57,079 nt of DNA from an uncultured bacterium (lineage in GTDB: Bacteria; Cyanobacteriota; Vampirovibrionia; Gastranaerophilales; Gastranaerophilaceae): positions 1 through 57,079 of the forward strand of contig URXT01000011.1 in the NCBI GenBank assembly GCA_900551915.1. Reading direction: 5' to 3'. This document shows positions 17,134 through 27,288 of this stretch, piece after piece; within the stretch, counting starts at the first letter, position 1, and each line of letters begins with the position of its first letter. A program made the position numbers and the translations under genes. The notes below the pieces were generated by a model. That model was given only the letters and a program-made list of their open reading frames with translations. It ran no database searches and was not told the DNA's origin.

Positions 17134-18240
17134 ATGAAAAACCTGATTGATAAAGCCGTTGAACTTCACAAGCTTTCAAAATCCGAAATTACGGAGGTTT
17201 TGAAAGATGATTCAATAAACGAATACCTCTTTTGTGCTGCTGACGAGGTTCGGCGAAAATATATCGGTGATGAGGTTTATCTGAGGGCGCTGATTGAGTT
17301 TTCAAACATTTGCCGCTGCAATTGTTTTTACTGCGGGCTTCGCGCGGCAAACAAAGATGTCGAACGCTACCGCTTGACAGAAGACGAAATTCTGAATTGC
17401 GCAAAACATGCGGTGGCTCAGGGTTATAAAACAATTGTTCTTCAAAGCGGAGAGGATTTGTTTTTTACCGCTGAAATCTTGGCTGAAATAATAAAAAAGA
17501 TTAAATCAATTACCCACCGCCCCGCTGGGGAGAGGGTAGAATTGTTTAATGAACAGCGTGGGTTTAGCAATTCGGGTGAGGGGGATAATGTCGCAATAAC
17601 CCTGAGTATCGGAGAGCGTTCGTTTGAAGAATATAAAATCCTGAAAGACGCCGGCGCTGACAGGTTTTTGCTTCGAATCGAAACAACTAATAAAGAGCTT
17701 TATGAAAAATTCCACCCGGGGCAAAATGTGGAAAACCGGAAAAAATGTCTTTATGATTTGAAAATACTCGGCTTTGAAACTGGCACCGGCTCGCTTATCG
17801 GGCTTCCGGGGCAGACAGAAGAGGATTTGGCAGAAGATATTTTGTTTTACAAAGATTTGAATGCCGATATGATTGGTATCGGGCCGTTGATAACGCATGA
17901 ACGGACACCGCTTGCAGGGTTGCCGAATGGAGATTTAACTTTGGCTTTAAAAGTTATGGCGCTCACAAGGCTTTTGCTTCCGGATATAAATATTCCTGCA
18001 ACAACGGCGATGGAAACTCTTCAGCCGGATGGCAGAATTCTTGCGCTGCAAGCCGGCGCAAACGTTGTTATGCCAAATGTTACGGATAATGCTCACAAAA
18101 AGAATTACGAAATTTATCCCGGTAAAGTTTCGGTTGATTACACAGAGCTTGATGAAAAATTAAAACAAATCGGGCGGAAAATCTCTACCGGCAGAGGTTT
18201 TCGCTCAGATAACGGAGGATTTTATGAAGATTGCAGATAA
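17134..18240 (+). CDS. hydE: [FeFe]-hydrogenase maturation radical SAM protein HydE
   Basis: Radical SAM enzyme needed to build the diiron subcluster of [FeFe] hydrogenase (H-cluster). The cluster motif is [10 protein letters not shown], followed by [37 protein letters not shown] and [14 protein letters not shown], all HydE hallmarks, and [11 protein letters not shown] with ANVVMPNVT near the end. The start at 17134 gives 368 residues; an in-frame ATG at 17047 would add 29 residues with no homology and lies before the TATAAT box. Between IKKIKSI and VAITLSIGE, where HydE homologues have one or two residues, there are 25 extra residues (THRPAGER...SGEGD) encoded by a repeat. hydF, hydG and the hydrogenase are not in the window. 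It overlaps cysK by 17 bp. Confidence 0.9.
   Translation: MKNLIDKAVELHKLSKSEITEVLKDDSINEYLFCAADEVRRKYIGDEVYLRALIEFSNICRCNCFYCGLRAANKDVERYRLTEDEILNCAKHAVAQGYKTIVLQSGEDLFFTAEILAEIIKKIKSITHRPAGERVELFNEQRGFSNSGEGDNVAITLSIGERSFEEYKILKDAGADRFLLRIETTNKELYEKFHPGQNVENRKKCLYDLKILGFETGTGSLIGLPGQTEEDLAEDILFYKDLNADMIGIGPLITHERTPLAGLPNGDLTLALKVMALTRLLLPDINIPATTAMETLQPDGRILALQAGANVVMPNVTDNAHKKNYEIYPGKVSVDYTELDEKLKQIGRKISTGRGFRSDNGGFYEDCR
17512..17586 (+). repeat. In-frame repeat element inside hydE
   Basis: A 75-bp segment interrupts the conserved HydE core in frame. Its complement begins like CCCTCACCCGAATT and contains a CCCTCTCCCCAGCGGGG core. The intergenic copy starting at 9829 shows the same order: CCCTCACCCGAATT, CTAA, AATTC, then CCTCCCCCAGTGGTGG. 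A third, more distant relative is at 19141-19240. Confidence 0.75.
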
Positions 18241-19138
18241 TATTTTGGAACTTATAGGTAATACGCCGCTTGTGAAAATAAACCGCATGAATGACGGCGG
18301 CGCCGTAATTGCAGCAAAGCTTGAAAAACAAAATCCTGCGGGTTCTGTGAAAGACCGTCCGGCCTTGAATATGATTGAAGAGGCAGAACAAGCGGGTTTG
18401 ATAAACAAAGATACGGTTATAATTGAACCCACAAGCGGAAATACAGGTATTGGGCTTGCGTTAGTCTGTGCAATCCGCGGTTATAAAATGATTTTGACAA
18501 TGCCTGAAACCATGAGTCTCGAGCGCCGCAAACTTCTTGCGGCTTACGGTGCCGAACTTGTTTTGACAGAAGGCGCAAAAGGCATGAAGGGTGCTGTTGA
18601 CAAGGCTAATGAACTTCATAAAGAAATTAAAAACTCTTTTATCCCGCAGCAGTTTTCAAACCCCGCAAACCCTTCGGCGCATTCAAGTACGGCTAAAGAA
18701 ATCTGGCGGGATACAGACGGCAGAGTTGATATTGTCATTGCAGGTGTCGGAACAGGCGGGACAATCAGCGGGATTGCAAAAAATTTAAAAAGTAAAAATC
18801 CAAACATAAAAGCCGTTGCAGTTGAACCTCTTTCCTCGCCGCTTTTGACGCAAGGCAGGGCAGGCGCTCACAAAATTCAAGGTATCGGTGCCAATTTTAT
18901 TCCTGAAAACTTTGACAAATCAGTTGTGGATGAAGTAATTGCAGTGAGTGATGAGAATGCAATCGAAACGGCCCGCCAAATGCCCAAAAAAGAAGGAATG
19001 CTTGTTGGGATTTCCTCAGGTGCGGCGCTTTGGGCGGCAATCGAGCTTTCCAAACGCCCTGAAAACAAGGGCAAATTAATTGTTGTAATTCTGCCGGACA
19101 GCGGAGAAAGATATCTTTCAAGCGAAATATTTCAGTAA
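18224..19138 (+). CDS. cysK: Cysteine synthase A (O-acetylserine sulfhydrylase)
   Basis: PLP enzyme making cysteine from O-acetylserine and sulfide, 304 residues, typical size. The PLP lysine is K43 in [11 protein letters not shown]; the substrate loop is [12 protein letters not shown], the phosphate-binding loop [16 protein letters not shown], and the C-terminal [10 protein letters not shown] and [12 protein letters not shown] complete the signature. A GGAGG lies 6 nt before ATG. The gene starts inside the last codons of hydE (17-bp overlap), so the two are co-transcribed; both handle sulfur chemistry, but a functional link is only inference. The stop is directly followed by a repeat element. 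Confidence 0.95.
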   Translation: MKIADNILELIGNTPLVKINRMNDGGAVIAAKLEKQNPAGSVKDRPALNMIEEAEQAGLINKDTVIIEPTSGNTGIGLALVCAIRGYKMILTMPETMSLERRKLLAAYGAELVLTEGAKGMKGAVDKANELHKEIKNSFIPQQFSNPANPSAHSSTAKEIWRDTDGRVDIVIAGVGTGGTISGIAKNLKSKNPNIKAVAVEPLSSPLLTQGRAGAHKIQGIGANFIPENFDKSVVDEVIAVSDENAIETARQMPKKEGMLVGISSGAALWAAIELSKRPENKGKLIVVILPDSGERYLSSEIFQ

Positions 19139-19140
19139 TA

Positions 19141-19240
19141 CCTCACCCCAACCCCTCAGTACAAGGCATACAGGCTTACTCATCCTCACTTCGTTACGAT
19201 GGTTTGCTTTGTATCCTAAATTAGGAGAGGAGAGAATTTA
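19141..19240. repeat. Intergenic palindromic repeat after cysK
   Basis: CCTCACCCCAACCCCTC at the left, a long imperfect hairpin (TACAAGGCATAC against GTTTGCTTTGTA) and CCTAAATTAGGAGAGG at the right. It resembles the repeat types at 9829 and inside hydE. It begins 2 bp after the cysK stop codon. Confidence 0.6.
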
Positions 19241-19276
19241 TTGCGAAATGTTACAAAAATTTCTTCTCGTGAAATT

Positions 19277-19305
19277 TTGTTAATAACTTTGTTTTTATAT
19301 ATGTA
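19277..19305 (+). promoter_or_regulatory. Promoter of the 78-aa protein gene
   Basis: TTGTTA (19277-19282), 17 bp, TATGTA (19300-19305), then a GAGGAGG ribosome-binding site and ATG at 19329. Confidence 0.5.
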
Positions 19306-19328
19306 CAAGAGAGACGAGGAGGAGTTTT

Positions 19329-19565
19329 ATGACACTAGCAGCAGAAGTAATTAATGAAAATATCTGGGACGCAGTTAACGGACTTGTTTTAATTAATGAA
19401 GTTAACGGGATAAAACAACGAATTTCTGTTGATACAATTAACGGCAAAAAAGTCAGAAGTTTCGTTGAAACTAAACGTTCAGAAAAAGTAAAAGAAGTTT
19501 TCCCAAACGGACTTCCTTCTGGAATGAATGTCGTATTCGTTTCTGTAGTAAATGAAAATAAATAA
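19329..19565 (+). CDS. Conserved-looking small protein, unknown function
   Basis: A 78-residue protein I do not recognise. It is predicted to be mostly beta-strand: LVLINEVNG, QRISVDTINGKKVRSFVETKR and GMNVVFVSVVNENK suggest a compact barrel or sheet. No signal or membrane segment. The very strong Shine-Dalgarno (GAGGAGG), a clear promoter and a strong terminator argue for an abundantly expressed single gene. It is flanked by cysK with a repeat on the left and groEL on the right (convergent). No function can be assigned. Confidence 0.7.
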   Translation: MTLAAEVINENIWDAVNGLVLINEVNGIKQRISVDTINGKKVRSFVETKRSEKVKEVFPNGLPSGMNVVFVSVVNENK

Positions 19566-19581
19566 TCAATTTTATAAAATT

Positions 19582-19618
19582 AAAAATGGCGAAAACCATC
19601 TGGATTTTCGCCATTTTT
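19582..19618. terminator. Strong bidirectional terminator between small gene and groEL
   Basis: AAAAATGGCGAAAA and TTTTCGCCATTTTT form a stem of about 14 bp with a 9-nt loop and T run to 19621. It serves the 78-aa gene (plus) and groL (minus). Confidence 0.92.
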
Positions 19619-19641
19619 TTTATGAGATACTGATGTTAATA

Positions 19642-21387
<1,746 letters not shown>

Positions 21388-21409
21388 TTATTGATTAATG
21401 TAGTCTGAA

Positions 21410-21694
21410 CTATTCAATAACTGCTAGTGCGTCTTTGATTGACAGAATTTTATATTCGGTTCCGTCCATTTTAACGTCGGTTCCTGCGTATTTTGCATAA
21501 AGGATTGTGTCTCCGACTTTAACATCCATCGGTTCTCTTTCGCCTTTTTCATTCATTTTGCCTAAGCCTACAGCAACAACTTCACCTTTTTGAGGTTTTT
21601 CTTTTGCGCTGTCAGGAATGAAAATTCCACCTGAAGTTTGTTCAGTGTCTTCAATAACTTTGATAACAATTCTGTCGCCTAAAGGTTTAATCAT
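21410..21694 (-). CDS. groS: 10-kDa co-chaperonin GroES
   Basis: Heptameric lid for GroEL, 94 residues. It starts [15 protein letters not shown], has the mobile loop around [18 protein letters not shown], and [19 protein letters not shown] towards the end, all typical. AGGAGAG lies 4 nt before the ATG. It is first in the groES-groEL operon; a TATAAT box is at 21737-21742 on the minus strand, with no good -35. Two copies of TTGAGAAATT(A/T), 38 bp apart at 21757-21767 and 21795-21805, lie upstream and could bind a regulator. Confidence 0.97.
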   Translation of the reverse strand: MIKPLGDRIVIKVIEDTEQTSGGIFIPDSAKEKPQKGEVVAVGLGKMNEKGEREPMDVKVGDTILYAKYAGTDVKMDGTEYKILSIKDALAVIE

Positions 21695-21845
21695 AATATC
21701 TCTCCTTTTCTAACTAATGACCTTTTACAAATTCATATTATATTTATATAACAGATTTGAGAAATTATTAAAATCCTTAAGGTTTTTTTAATTATTGAGA
21801 AATTTAATAGCCCTACTCTGCTATAAACAAACTTCATTTTTATGC

Positions 21846-21851
21846 TATTCT
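21846..21851 (+). promoter_or_regulatory. -10 box of the peptide-binding protein gene, probable leaderless start
   Basis: TATTCT at 21846-21851 is followed by 6 nt and the ATG at 21858. No Shine-Dalgarno site is present. Confidence 0.35.
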
Positions 21852-21857
21852 GAATTT

Positions 21858-23711
21858 ATGAAGAAATGGGTTTATGTAATCTTAGTTTTGGTATTTTGTG
21901 CTTTGTTCTTGAAAGCTTGTGTTCGCAGAGATTTCCCGAATACGCAGCCACCAGAAATCCGCCCAAAAAGTGATGTAGAAAGCGTTATTTTCCCGCCGTC
22001 ACAAAAAACGGTTACGATAAACGGGGTTGACTTTCTTCAATCGCAGGCCCCGGTTGGAAAATTTGGCGGCGAACTTCGCGCTTCGACCATCGGTGAAGGT
22101 CCGAAAACTTTTAACCCGTTTAACTCAAAAGATAATATCTCGTCTCTGATGTCCGATGTTATGTATGACGGACTTTTGTCAACTGACCCCGAAACAGGCG
22201 CACCAATTCCAAAACTTGCGAAATCTTTTACCGTAAATGGCAACGATTACATTGTAAACCTTCGCCGCGGGGTAAAATGGTCTGATGGTAAAGAAATTAC
22301 TGCTGATGATGTCGTTTTTACATGGCAAAATATAATTTTCGATGGTTTTGGAAACACTTCAACCCGTGACTCTCTTGTAATTGACGGAAAACTTCCAACA
22401 GTTCAAAAAATAGACAAATATACGGTTAAATTTACAACTCCGCAGCCTTTTGCTCCATTTATCAGAATGCTTTCAACACCGATTGCGCCAAAACACGTTT
22501 TTGAACCGGCAGTTAAAAAAGGCAAAGATTATTTTTATACTTTTTTGTCAACAAATGATGACCCGAAAACTTTTGTAACTTCCGGCGCGTTCCGATTGAA
22601 GGAATATGTTCCGGCGCAGCGTGTTGTTTTTGAACGCAACCCTGATTATTATATTATCAATAAAAACAACGAAAAACTTCCTTATCTTGACCGTTTGATT
22701 TACTTTATTGTCGGGGATTTGAATAATGAAGTTCTTAAGTTTGAAGGCGGCGAACTTGATGTAATTGGTTTGCAGGGTGCAAATGTTGCCCGCTTTAAAG
22801 AACGAGAGCCGTATTCTGATTACAAGATTTACAACCTTGGGCCGAACACCGGAACAATGTTTTTGACTATGAATCTGAACGACAGACGCAACAAAGATGG
22901 CAAATTCTATGTTGACCCGATGAAGCAGAGATGGTTTCGAGATGTGAATTTCAGGCTTGCCTGCGACTATGCGATAGACAGAAAAAACATGGTGTTAAAT
23001 ATTGCAAACGGACTTGGCGAGCCTCTTTTTACTGCAGAAAGTCTGAATTCGATTTATTTAAACGAAAAATTGCAGCCATACCCCCGTAATCTTGAAAAGG
23101 CAAAAGAATATTTAAAAAAATCAGGATTTTTCTGGGATAAAAAAGGGCATTTGCGCGACAAATTGAATAATCATGTAGAATTTGACCTTTACACAAACGC
23201 AGGCAACACAGAGCGTGAAGCCATTGGGGTTATGGTTAAGCAGGATTTGGAGGATTTGGGAATGAAAGTCAATTTCAAACCGGTTGAATTTAATACGCTT
23301 GTAAACAGGCTTATGAATACGCTTGACTGGGATATGGTGATAATGGGGCTTACGGGAAGCCCGCTTGAGCCGAACGGCGGTAAAAATGTCTGGATGTCCG
23401 ACGGAACTTTGCATATGTTTAACCAGCGGCTTGACGGCGATAAAACAAGCAGGCGGCTTGATTGGGAAAAACAGATTGATGAGGTTTACGTGAAAGGTGC
23501 TCTGGCAACGAGTTTTGCGGAGCGTAAAAAGTATTATGACGAATACCAGCGTATTGCGTATGAACAAAAACCTTTTATTTATATATATTCACCGATTGTA
23601 ATCACCGCAATCAGAACTAAATTCAAAAACATATTTCCGTCTGGTTTGACAGGGATTACGTATAATTTGGAGGAAATCTATGTTGATGAGAGGGAAAAAA
23701 GTGAAAAGTGA
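21858..23711 (+). CDS. ABC transporter substrate-binding protein, family 5 (peptide/nickel type)
   Basis: Extracytoplasmic binding protein for oligopeptides or similar ligands, about 617 residues from the ATG at 21858 (an upstream ATG at 21795 would put 21 residues before the signal peptide). The N terminus MKKWVYVILVLVFCALFLKAC has a lipobox-like LKAC and should be lipid-anchored, though Lys at -2 is unusual. SBP_bac_5 features are FNPFNSKDNISSLMSDVMYDGL, LRRGVKWSDGKEITADDVVFTW, SGAFRLKEYVP and LACDYAIDRKNMV. The last residues (REKSEK) and the stop codon come from a GTGAAAA tandem repeat invading the 3' end. Two permease genes follow after that element. The substrate is not predictable. Confidence 0.92.
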   Translation: MKKWVYVILVLVFCALFLKACVRRDFPNTQPPEIRPKSDVESVIFPPSQKTVTINGVDFLQSQAPVGKFGGELRASTIGEGPKTFNPFNSKDNISSLMSDVMYDGLLSTDPETGAPIPKLAKSFTVNGNDYIVNLRRGVKWSDGKEITADDVVFTWQNIIFDGFGNTSTRDSLVIDGKLPTVQKIDKYTVKFTTPQPFAPFIRMLSTPIAPKHVFEPAVKKGKDYFYTFLSTNDDPKTFVTSGAFRLKEYVPAQRVVFERNPDYYIINKNNEKLPYLDRLIYFIVGDLNNEVLKFEGGELDVIGLQGANVARFKEREPYSDYKIYNLGPNTGTMFLTMNLNDRRNKDGKFYVDPMKQRWFRDVNFRLACDYAIDRKNMVLNIANGLGEPLFTAESLNSIYLNEKLQPYPRNLEKAKEYLKKSGFFWDKKGHLRDKLNNHVEFDLYTNAGNTEREAIGVMVKQDLEDLGMKVNFKPVEFNTLVNRLMNTLDWDMVIMGLTGSPLEPNGGKNVWMSDGTLHMFNQRLDGDKTSRRLDWEKQIDEVYVKGALATSFAERKKYYDEYQRIAYEQKPFIYIYSPIVITAIRTKFKNIFPSGLTGITYNLEEIYVDEREKSEK

Positions 23712-23882
23712 AAAGTGAAAAGTGAAAAGTGAAAAGTGAAAAGTGAAAAGTGAAAAGACCTTTACCTTAATGTTATTATAGTAAAATTTTACTAATATTC
23801 TTTCTGAAAAGAACTTATTTAAGTTATCACTAATTCACCAAAATGTAATCGACTTCTCACCTTTCACTTCTCACTTTTCACC
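23701..23882. repeat. Heptamer-based inverted-repeat element at the SBP stop codon
   Basis: Eight perfect tandem copies of GTGAAAA (23701-23756) form the left arm. The right arm at 23851-23882 is the complement of GTGAAAAGTGAGAAGTGAAA-type heptamers. About 95 bp of AT-rich DNA lies between. The SBP stop codon TGA (23709-23711) is inside the second heptamer. A second element of this design is at 32302-32455. Confidence 0.85.
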
Positions 23883-23901
23883 ACCCAATAAAGGAACACA
23901 A

Positions 23902-24882
23902 ATGCAAATTCTTATTTACATACTAAAACGAATACTTCAGTCAATTCCGCTTTTGATAATAGTTTCATTGATAAGCTTTTTTATCATAAGGCTTTCGCCT
24001 GTCGACCCGCTTGCTGAACTCAAACTTAACCCGTCGGTTTCAAAAGAAACCCTCCAGAAAGAAACCGAGCGTCTTGGTTTGGACAAACCGATTATTGTTC
24101 AGTATGGGAAGTGGGCAAAATCTTTTATTAAAGGCGATTTGGGCATAACTTCAAACGGCGAGCAGGTCAGCACAAAACTTAAAGAAAGAATTCCAAATAC
24201 GCTTCTTCTGGCAGTTGTCGTAATTTTTTTGACATGGCTTGTCGGTGTGCCGCTCGGGGTTTTGGCTGCTCTGAAATGGAAATCTCCGCTTGACAGAGTT
24301 TTGACTGTTTTAACAAGTATCGGAATGGCAATTCCATCGTTCTTCTTTGCTGTTTTACTTCTGCTTTTTGCCGTGAAAACCGGCTGGTTCCCTGTTGGCG
24401 GGCTGACATCCTCAAATTTTGCAGAAATGTCTTTTGGCGAAAAGTTTTGGGATTTGGCACATCATCTTGTTTTGCCTGTAACTGTTTTGTTTACGATTTC
24501 GCTTGCCGGACTTCAAAGGCAGATGAGAGCAAACCTGCTTGACGTTTTGGACAGCGATTATGTCAAATTCGCAAAGGCAAAAGGGTTGTCAGAATTTAAA
24601 GTTGTTTACAAACACGCACTGAGAAATGCAATCAACCCTATGATTACACTTCTTGGTTTTGAATTTGCCGGACTTTTAAGCGGGGCTGCGCTTACAGAAT
24701 ACGTTTTCCAATATCCCGGTTTAGGACGTTTAATTTTGGAAGCGGTTTTGCGCTCGGATATAAATCTTGTTATGGCATCTTTAATGATGGGCGCGATTAT
24801 GCTGATTGCAGGCAATTTAATAGCAGATATTCTATTAATCCTTACTGATCCGCGTATTCGGGTTAAAGGAGGCGCGGCATGA
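23902..24882 (+). CDS. Peptide ABC transporter permease (DppB/OppB-like)
   Basis: First membrane subunit of a family-5 ABC importer, 326 residues with six predicted TM segments. TM1 is IPLLIIVSLISFFIIRLSP, then the family stretch ETERLGLDKPIIVQYGKW and the cytoplasmic EAA loop (VKFAKAKGLSEFKVVYKHAL) that docks the ATPases. The C terminus ILTDPRIRVKGGAA is typical. AAAGGA lies 8 nt before ATG. It overlaps the next permease by 4 nt (ATGA), indicating translational coupling. The heptamer element lies between it and its binding-protein gene, so expression could be separated from that gene. ATPase subunits are not encoded in the window. Confidence 0.93.
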   Translation: MQILIYILKRILQSIPLLIIVSLISFFIIRLSPVDPLAELKLNPSVSKETLQKETERLGLDKPIIVQYGKWAKSFIKGDLGITSNGEQVSTKLKERIPNTLLLAVVVIFLTWLVGVPLGVLAALKWKSPLDRVLTVLTSIGMAIPSFFFAVLLLLFAVKTGWFPVGGLTSSNFAEMSFGEKFWDLAHHLVLPVTVLFTISLAGLQRQMRANLLDVLDSDYVKFAKAKGLSEFKVVYKHALRNAINPMITLLGFEFAGLLSGAALTEYVFQYPGLGRLILEAVLRSDINLVMASLMMGAIMLIAGNLIADILLILTDPRIRVKGGAA

Positions 24883-25946
24883 TAAAAGATGTTTTCAAAC
24901 AGCTCTGGAAAGATAAGTTTGCGCGTGCGGCTCTGATTGTTTTGGGCTTAATTTATCTTGCGTTGTTTTTGGCAGATTTTATTGCACCTTACACTAAAGA
25001 TTTTTCTGACAGAACAATGGCTTATGTGCCGCCGTCAAAGATTTTCACAATTGATGAGAACGGAAAGCTTTCAAAGCCTTACACATACAATTACCGCCGC
25101 GACTTTGACGGTGAAAATTTGAAAATAATTTATTCACTCGACAGAAGCCAGAAGCATTATTTAAAATTTTTTGCGCAGGGCGAACCTTATAAATTCCTCG
25201 GGCTTATCCCGATGAAACGCCATCTTGTAACCACGGACGCTGACGGACGCTTGTTTTTACTAGGAACTGATATTAACGGGCGGGACGTTTTTTCGCGTCT
25301 GCTTTTCGGCGGAAGAATATCTATGACAATCGGTTTTTTGGCACTTTTTGTACTATTCCCGATAGGGCTTTTGTATGGAGGAATTTCGGGGTATTTTGGC
25401 GGTAAAGTCGACAGTATAATGATGAGGTTTGCCGAAGCTATTATGTCAATTCCAAGTTTTTATCTTTTGATAATTCTTGCCTCTGTCCTGCCGTCCGGCA
25501 TGACAAGCATTCAGAGATTTATGCTGATTGTAATAATTCTTGCACTTGTCGGATGGGCCGGATTTGCAAGAGTTGTAAGAGGAATGGTTTTGTCCGTTAA
25601 AAATCAGGAATTTGTTCAGGCAGCGCGCTCAATCGGCCAGTCGCGGCTTGGAATTATCGTGAAACACATTCTTCCGCAGACAACGAGTTTCGTGATTGTT
25701 GCAATGACGCTTTCAGTGCCTTCGTATATTCTCTCGGAATCAGGTTTAAGCTTTTTAGGGCTTGGTATTCAACAGCCGGACGCAAGCTGGGGAAATATGC
25801 TTAAAGAAGCGCAGGAATTTACAAATATAATTTCGCGGCCATGGCTTTTGACACCTGGATTTTTAATTTTTGTTGCAGTATTGGCATTTAACCTTATAGG
25901 TGATACAATAAGAGATGTTCTTGATCCGAAAAATAAGGTGAGATAG
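24879..25946 (+). CDS. Peptide ABC transporter permease (DppC/OppC/YejE-like)
   Basis: Second membrane subunit, 355 residues, longer than most DppC (about 300) because of an extracytoplasmic segment of roughly 80 residues after TM1 (about 40-120, with SLDRSQKHYLKFF). The FLLGTDINGRDVFSRLLFGG signature leads into the permease domain, and the EAA loop is QEFVQAARSIGQSRLGIIVK. The end GDTIRDVLDPKNKVR is canonical for this family. The long loop is a feature of YejE-like permeases, so the system may be nearer to YejABEF than Dpp. It overlaps the upstream gene by 4 nt and shares one base with the start of the MgtC-family gene. Confidence 0.92.
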   Translation: MIKDVFKQLWKDKFARAALIVLGLIYLALFLADFIAPYTKDFSDRTMAYVPPSKIFTIDENGKLSKPYTYNYRRDFDGENLKIIYSLDRSQKHYLKFFAQGEPYKFLGLIPMKRHLVTTDADGRLFLLGTDINGRDVFSRLLFGGRISMTIGFLALFVLFPIGLLYGGISGYFGGKVDSIMMRFAEAIMSIPSFYLLIILASVLPSGMTSIQRFMLIVIILALVGWAGFARVVRGMVLSVKNQEFVQAARSIGQSRLGIIVKHILPQTTSFVIVAMTLSVPSYILSESGLSFLGLGIQQPDASWGNMLKEAQEFTNIISRPWLLTPGFLIFVAVLAFNLIGDTIRDVLDPKNKVR

Positions 25947-26665
25947 TGGAAGTTATCAGTCAGATTTTTGATTTAAATATTACAATGCGCGTTTTGTCGG
26001 CAATCCTTTTAAGTTTTGCAATCGGACTTGAGCGCGAAATGACAAACAAATATGCGGGACTTCGTACAAATATTTTAGTTTGCGTCGGAGCCTGTATTTT
26101 TACAATAATTTCAATTTACGGGTTTCCTGAGGTTTCTGTGACGGGCGATGAACTCGGCACACGTGATACGGCACGTGTTGCCGCTCAAATTGTCACCGGT
26201 ATAGGTTTTATCGGAGGCGGAACGGTATTAAGACACGGGGCGAATGTTTTCGGACTCACAACTGCCGCAACTTTGTGGGTTTCAGCGGCAATTGGAATGG
26301 CCTGCGGAACCGGCATGTATGGCTTAGCGCTTTTGTCGACAATTTTTACAATTATTGTTCTTGTTTCAGTCCGCGTTTTTGAAAGAAACGTTCTTACAGG
26401 AAGTTCTAAGAACAGAAAGCGCGTCAGGGTAAAATTAGCATGCGTAACTGAAAATGTGGATGAAATTTATTCTTATATTGTGGATAATTTCCCGCAAATT
26501 ATTGAAATTAACAAAAAGCAGAGCGGCAAGTTTGAAAACTGTACAAATATATCTTTTACTGCTGATGTTTTGAAAAAGCGCCCTGTTCAGGCTATGTACA
26601 GAGAATTTGAAAAGCTTACAGGGCTGGAATCCATTACTATTTTAGAACCGGATGAAATGGTTTAA
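25946..26665 (+). CDS. MgtC/SapB-family membrane protein
   Basis: Inner-membrane protein of the MgtC family, 239 residues. The N-terminal domain carries the signature LSFAIGLEREMTNKYAGLRT, AAQIVTGIGFIGGGTVLR and GLTTAATLWVSAAIG across four or five TM segments. The C-terminal cytosolic domain (about 160-239) has the ACT-like pattern of longer MgtC relatives (NFPQIIEINKKQSGKF). MgtC in pathogens modulates ATP synthase and magnesium adaptation; in commensals the role is open. GTG start at 25946, sharing its G with the TAG stop of the permease gene (TAGTG), with AAGGTGA upstream. It is the last gene of the ABC operon. Confidence 0.9.
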   Translation: MEVISQIFDLNITMRVLSAILLSFAIGLEREMTNKYAGLRTNILVCVGACIFTIISIYGFPEVSVTGDELGTRDTARVAAQIVTGIGFIGGGTVLRHGANVFGLTTAATLWVSAAIGMACGTGMYGLALLSTIFTIIVLVSVRVFERNVLTGSSKNRKRVRVKLACVTENVDEIYSYIVDNFPQIIEINKKQSGKFENCTNISFTADVLKKRPVQAMYREFEKLTGLESITILEPDEMV

Positions 26666-26691
26666 TTTAGTTTAAGCTAAAATTTTACCCG

Positions 26692-27132
26692 CTAAATTTC
26701 AATATCAAAAAAGTTTTTAATTTCACGTTTAGCATTGTCGGCGTCATCAGATGAATGTATAAGATTAAAACGTTTTTCGCCTGGCGCGTATGAAGAGCGA
26801 ATTGATTTTTTTAGATTATTTATCTCGCTTATAGCATCTTCTCCTCCCACAAGAAGTGCGCGAACTTTTCCTGATAAAAGAAAATCTATCCATTCTTTAA
26901 AGAATGATTTGTTTTTGTGCTGGATATAATTTCCTTCAAGTTTTTCACGCGGGGCAATCCCTTCCCATTGCTTTAAAACGTCAAGGTTTTTAGCTTTTAA
27001 GCTTTCCATAATTTTTCCGTCAAGGCTGCGCTTAAATGAATCAGGTTTAAGCATAACAAATGTTTTTTCATACGCCTGAAAAGAAGGTTTATAATAATTA
27101 TTTTGTTCACAGCGGGGTAAAAAATTAATCAT
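26692..27132 (-). CDS. Nucleoside diphosphate kinase-like protein, shortened
   Basis: Related to Ndk, which transfers gamma-phosphate between nucleoside triphosphates. Family landmarks are KTFVMLKPDSFKRSLDGKI (the KPD lysine), NYIQHKNKSFF (conserved Tyr) and FNLIHSSDDADNAKREIKNFF (phospho-acceptor His with HSS for the usual HGS). Between APG and the N-x-x-H motif about nine residues of the normal TIRGDF-type nucleotide loop are missing, and a 19-residue N-terminal part precedes the first strand. Activity is therefore uncertain. A TTG at 27186 would extend it; I prefer the ATG at 27132 (146 residues). No Shine-Dalgarno is seen. It is convergent with mgtC. Confidence 0.75.
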   Translation of the reverse strand: MINFLPRCEQNNYYKPSFQAYEKTFVMLKPDSFKRSLDGKIMESLKAKNLDVLKQWEGIAPREKLEGNYIQHKNKSFFKEWIDFLLSGKVRALLVGGEDAISEINNLKKSIRSSYAPGEKRFNLIHSSDDADNAKREIKNFFDIEI

Positions 27133-27288
27133 TTCAATTAGAATATAACATAAATAAAATATTTTTTGCCTTTTGGTTTGTAACAAAATGTTAAAAATGC
27201 AATTGTGTTTTTAAAGATTTCAGCGTTATGTGTCGTATCTAAAATTACAAGTTGCGTTTAAAGATTAACGAAAGGAATCTTAAGAACA

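Noticed and set aside
21695..21857. CIRCE/HrcA operator for groESL
   Set aside because: No TTAGCACTC or GAGTGCTAA half-site on either strand.
23701..23760. Tandem array as a CRISPR
   Set aside because: Units are 7 bp without spacers; it is a simple tandem and part of an inverted-repeat element.
26666..26691. Terminator between mgtC and the Ndk-like gene
   Set aside because: TTTAG/CTAAA makes only a 5-bp AT-rich stem; too weak to claim.
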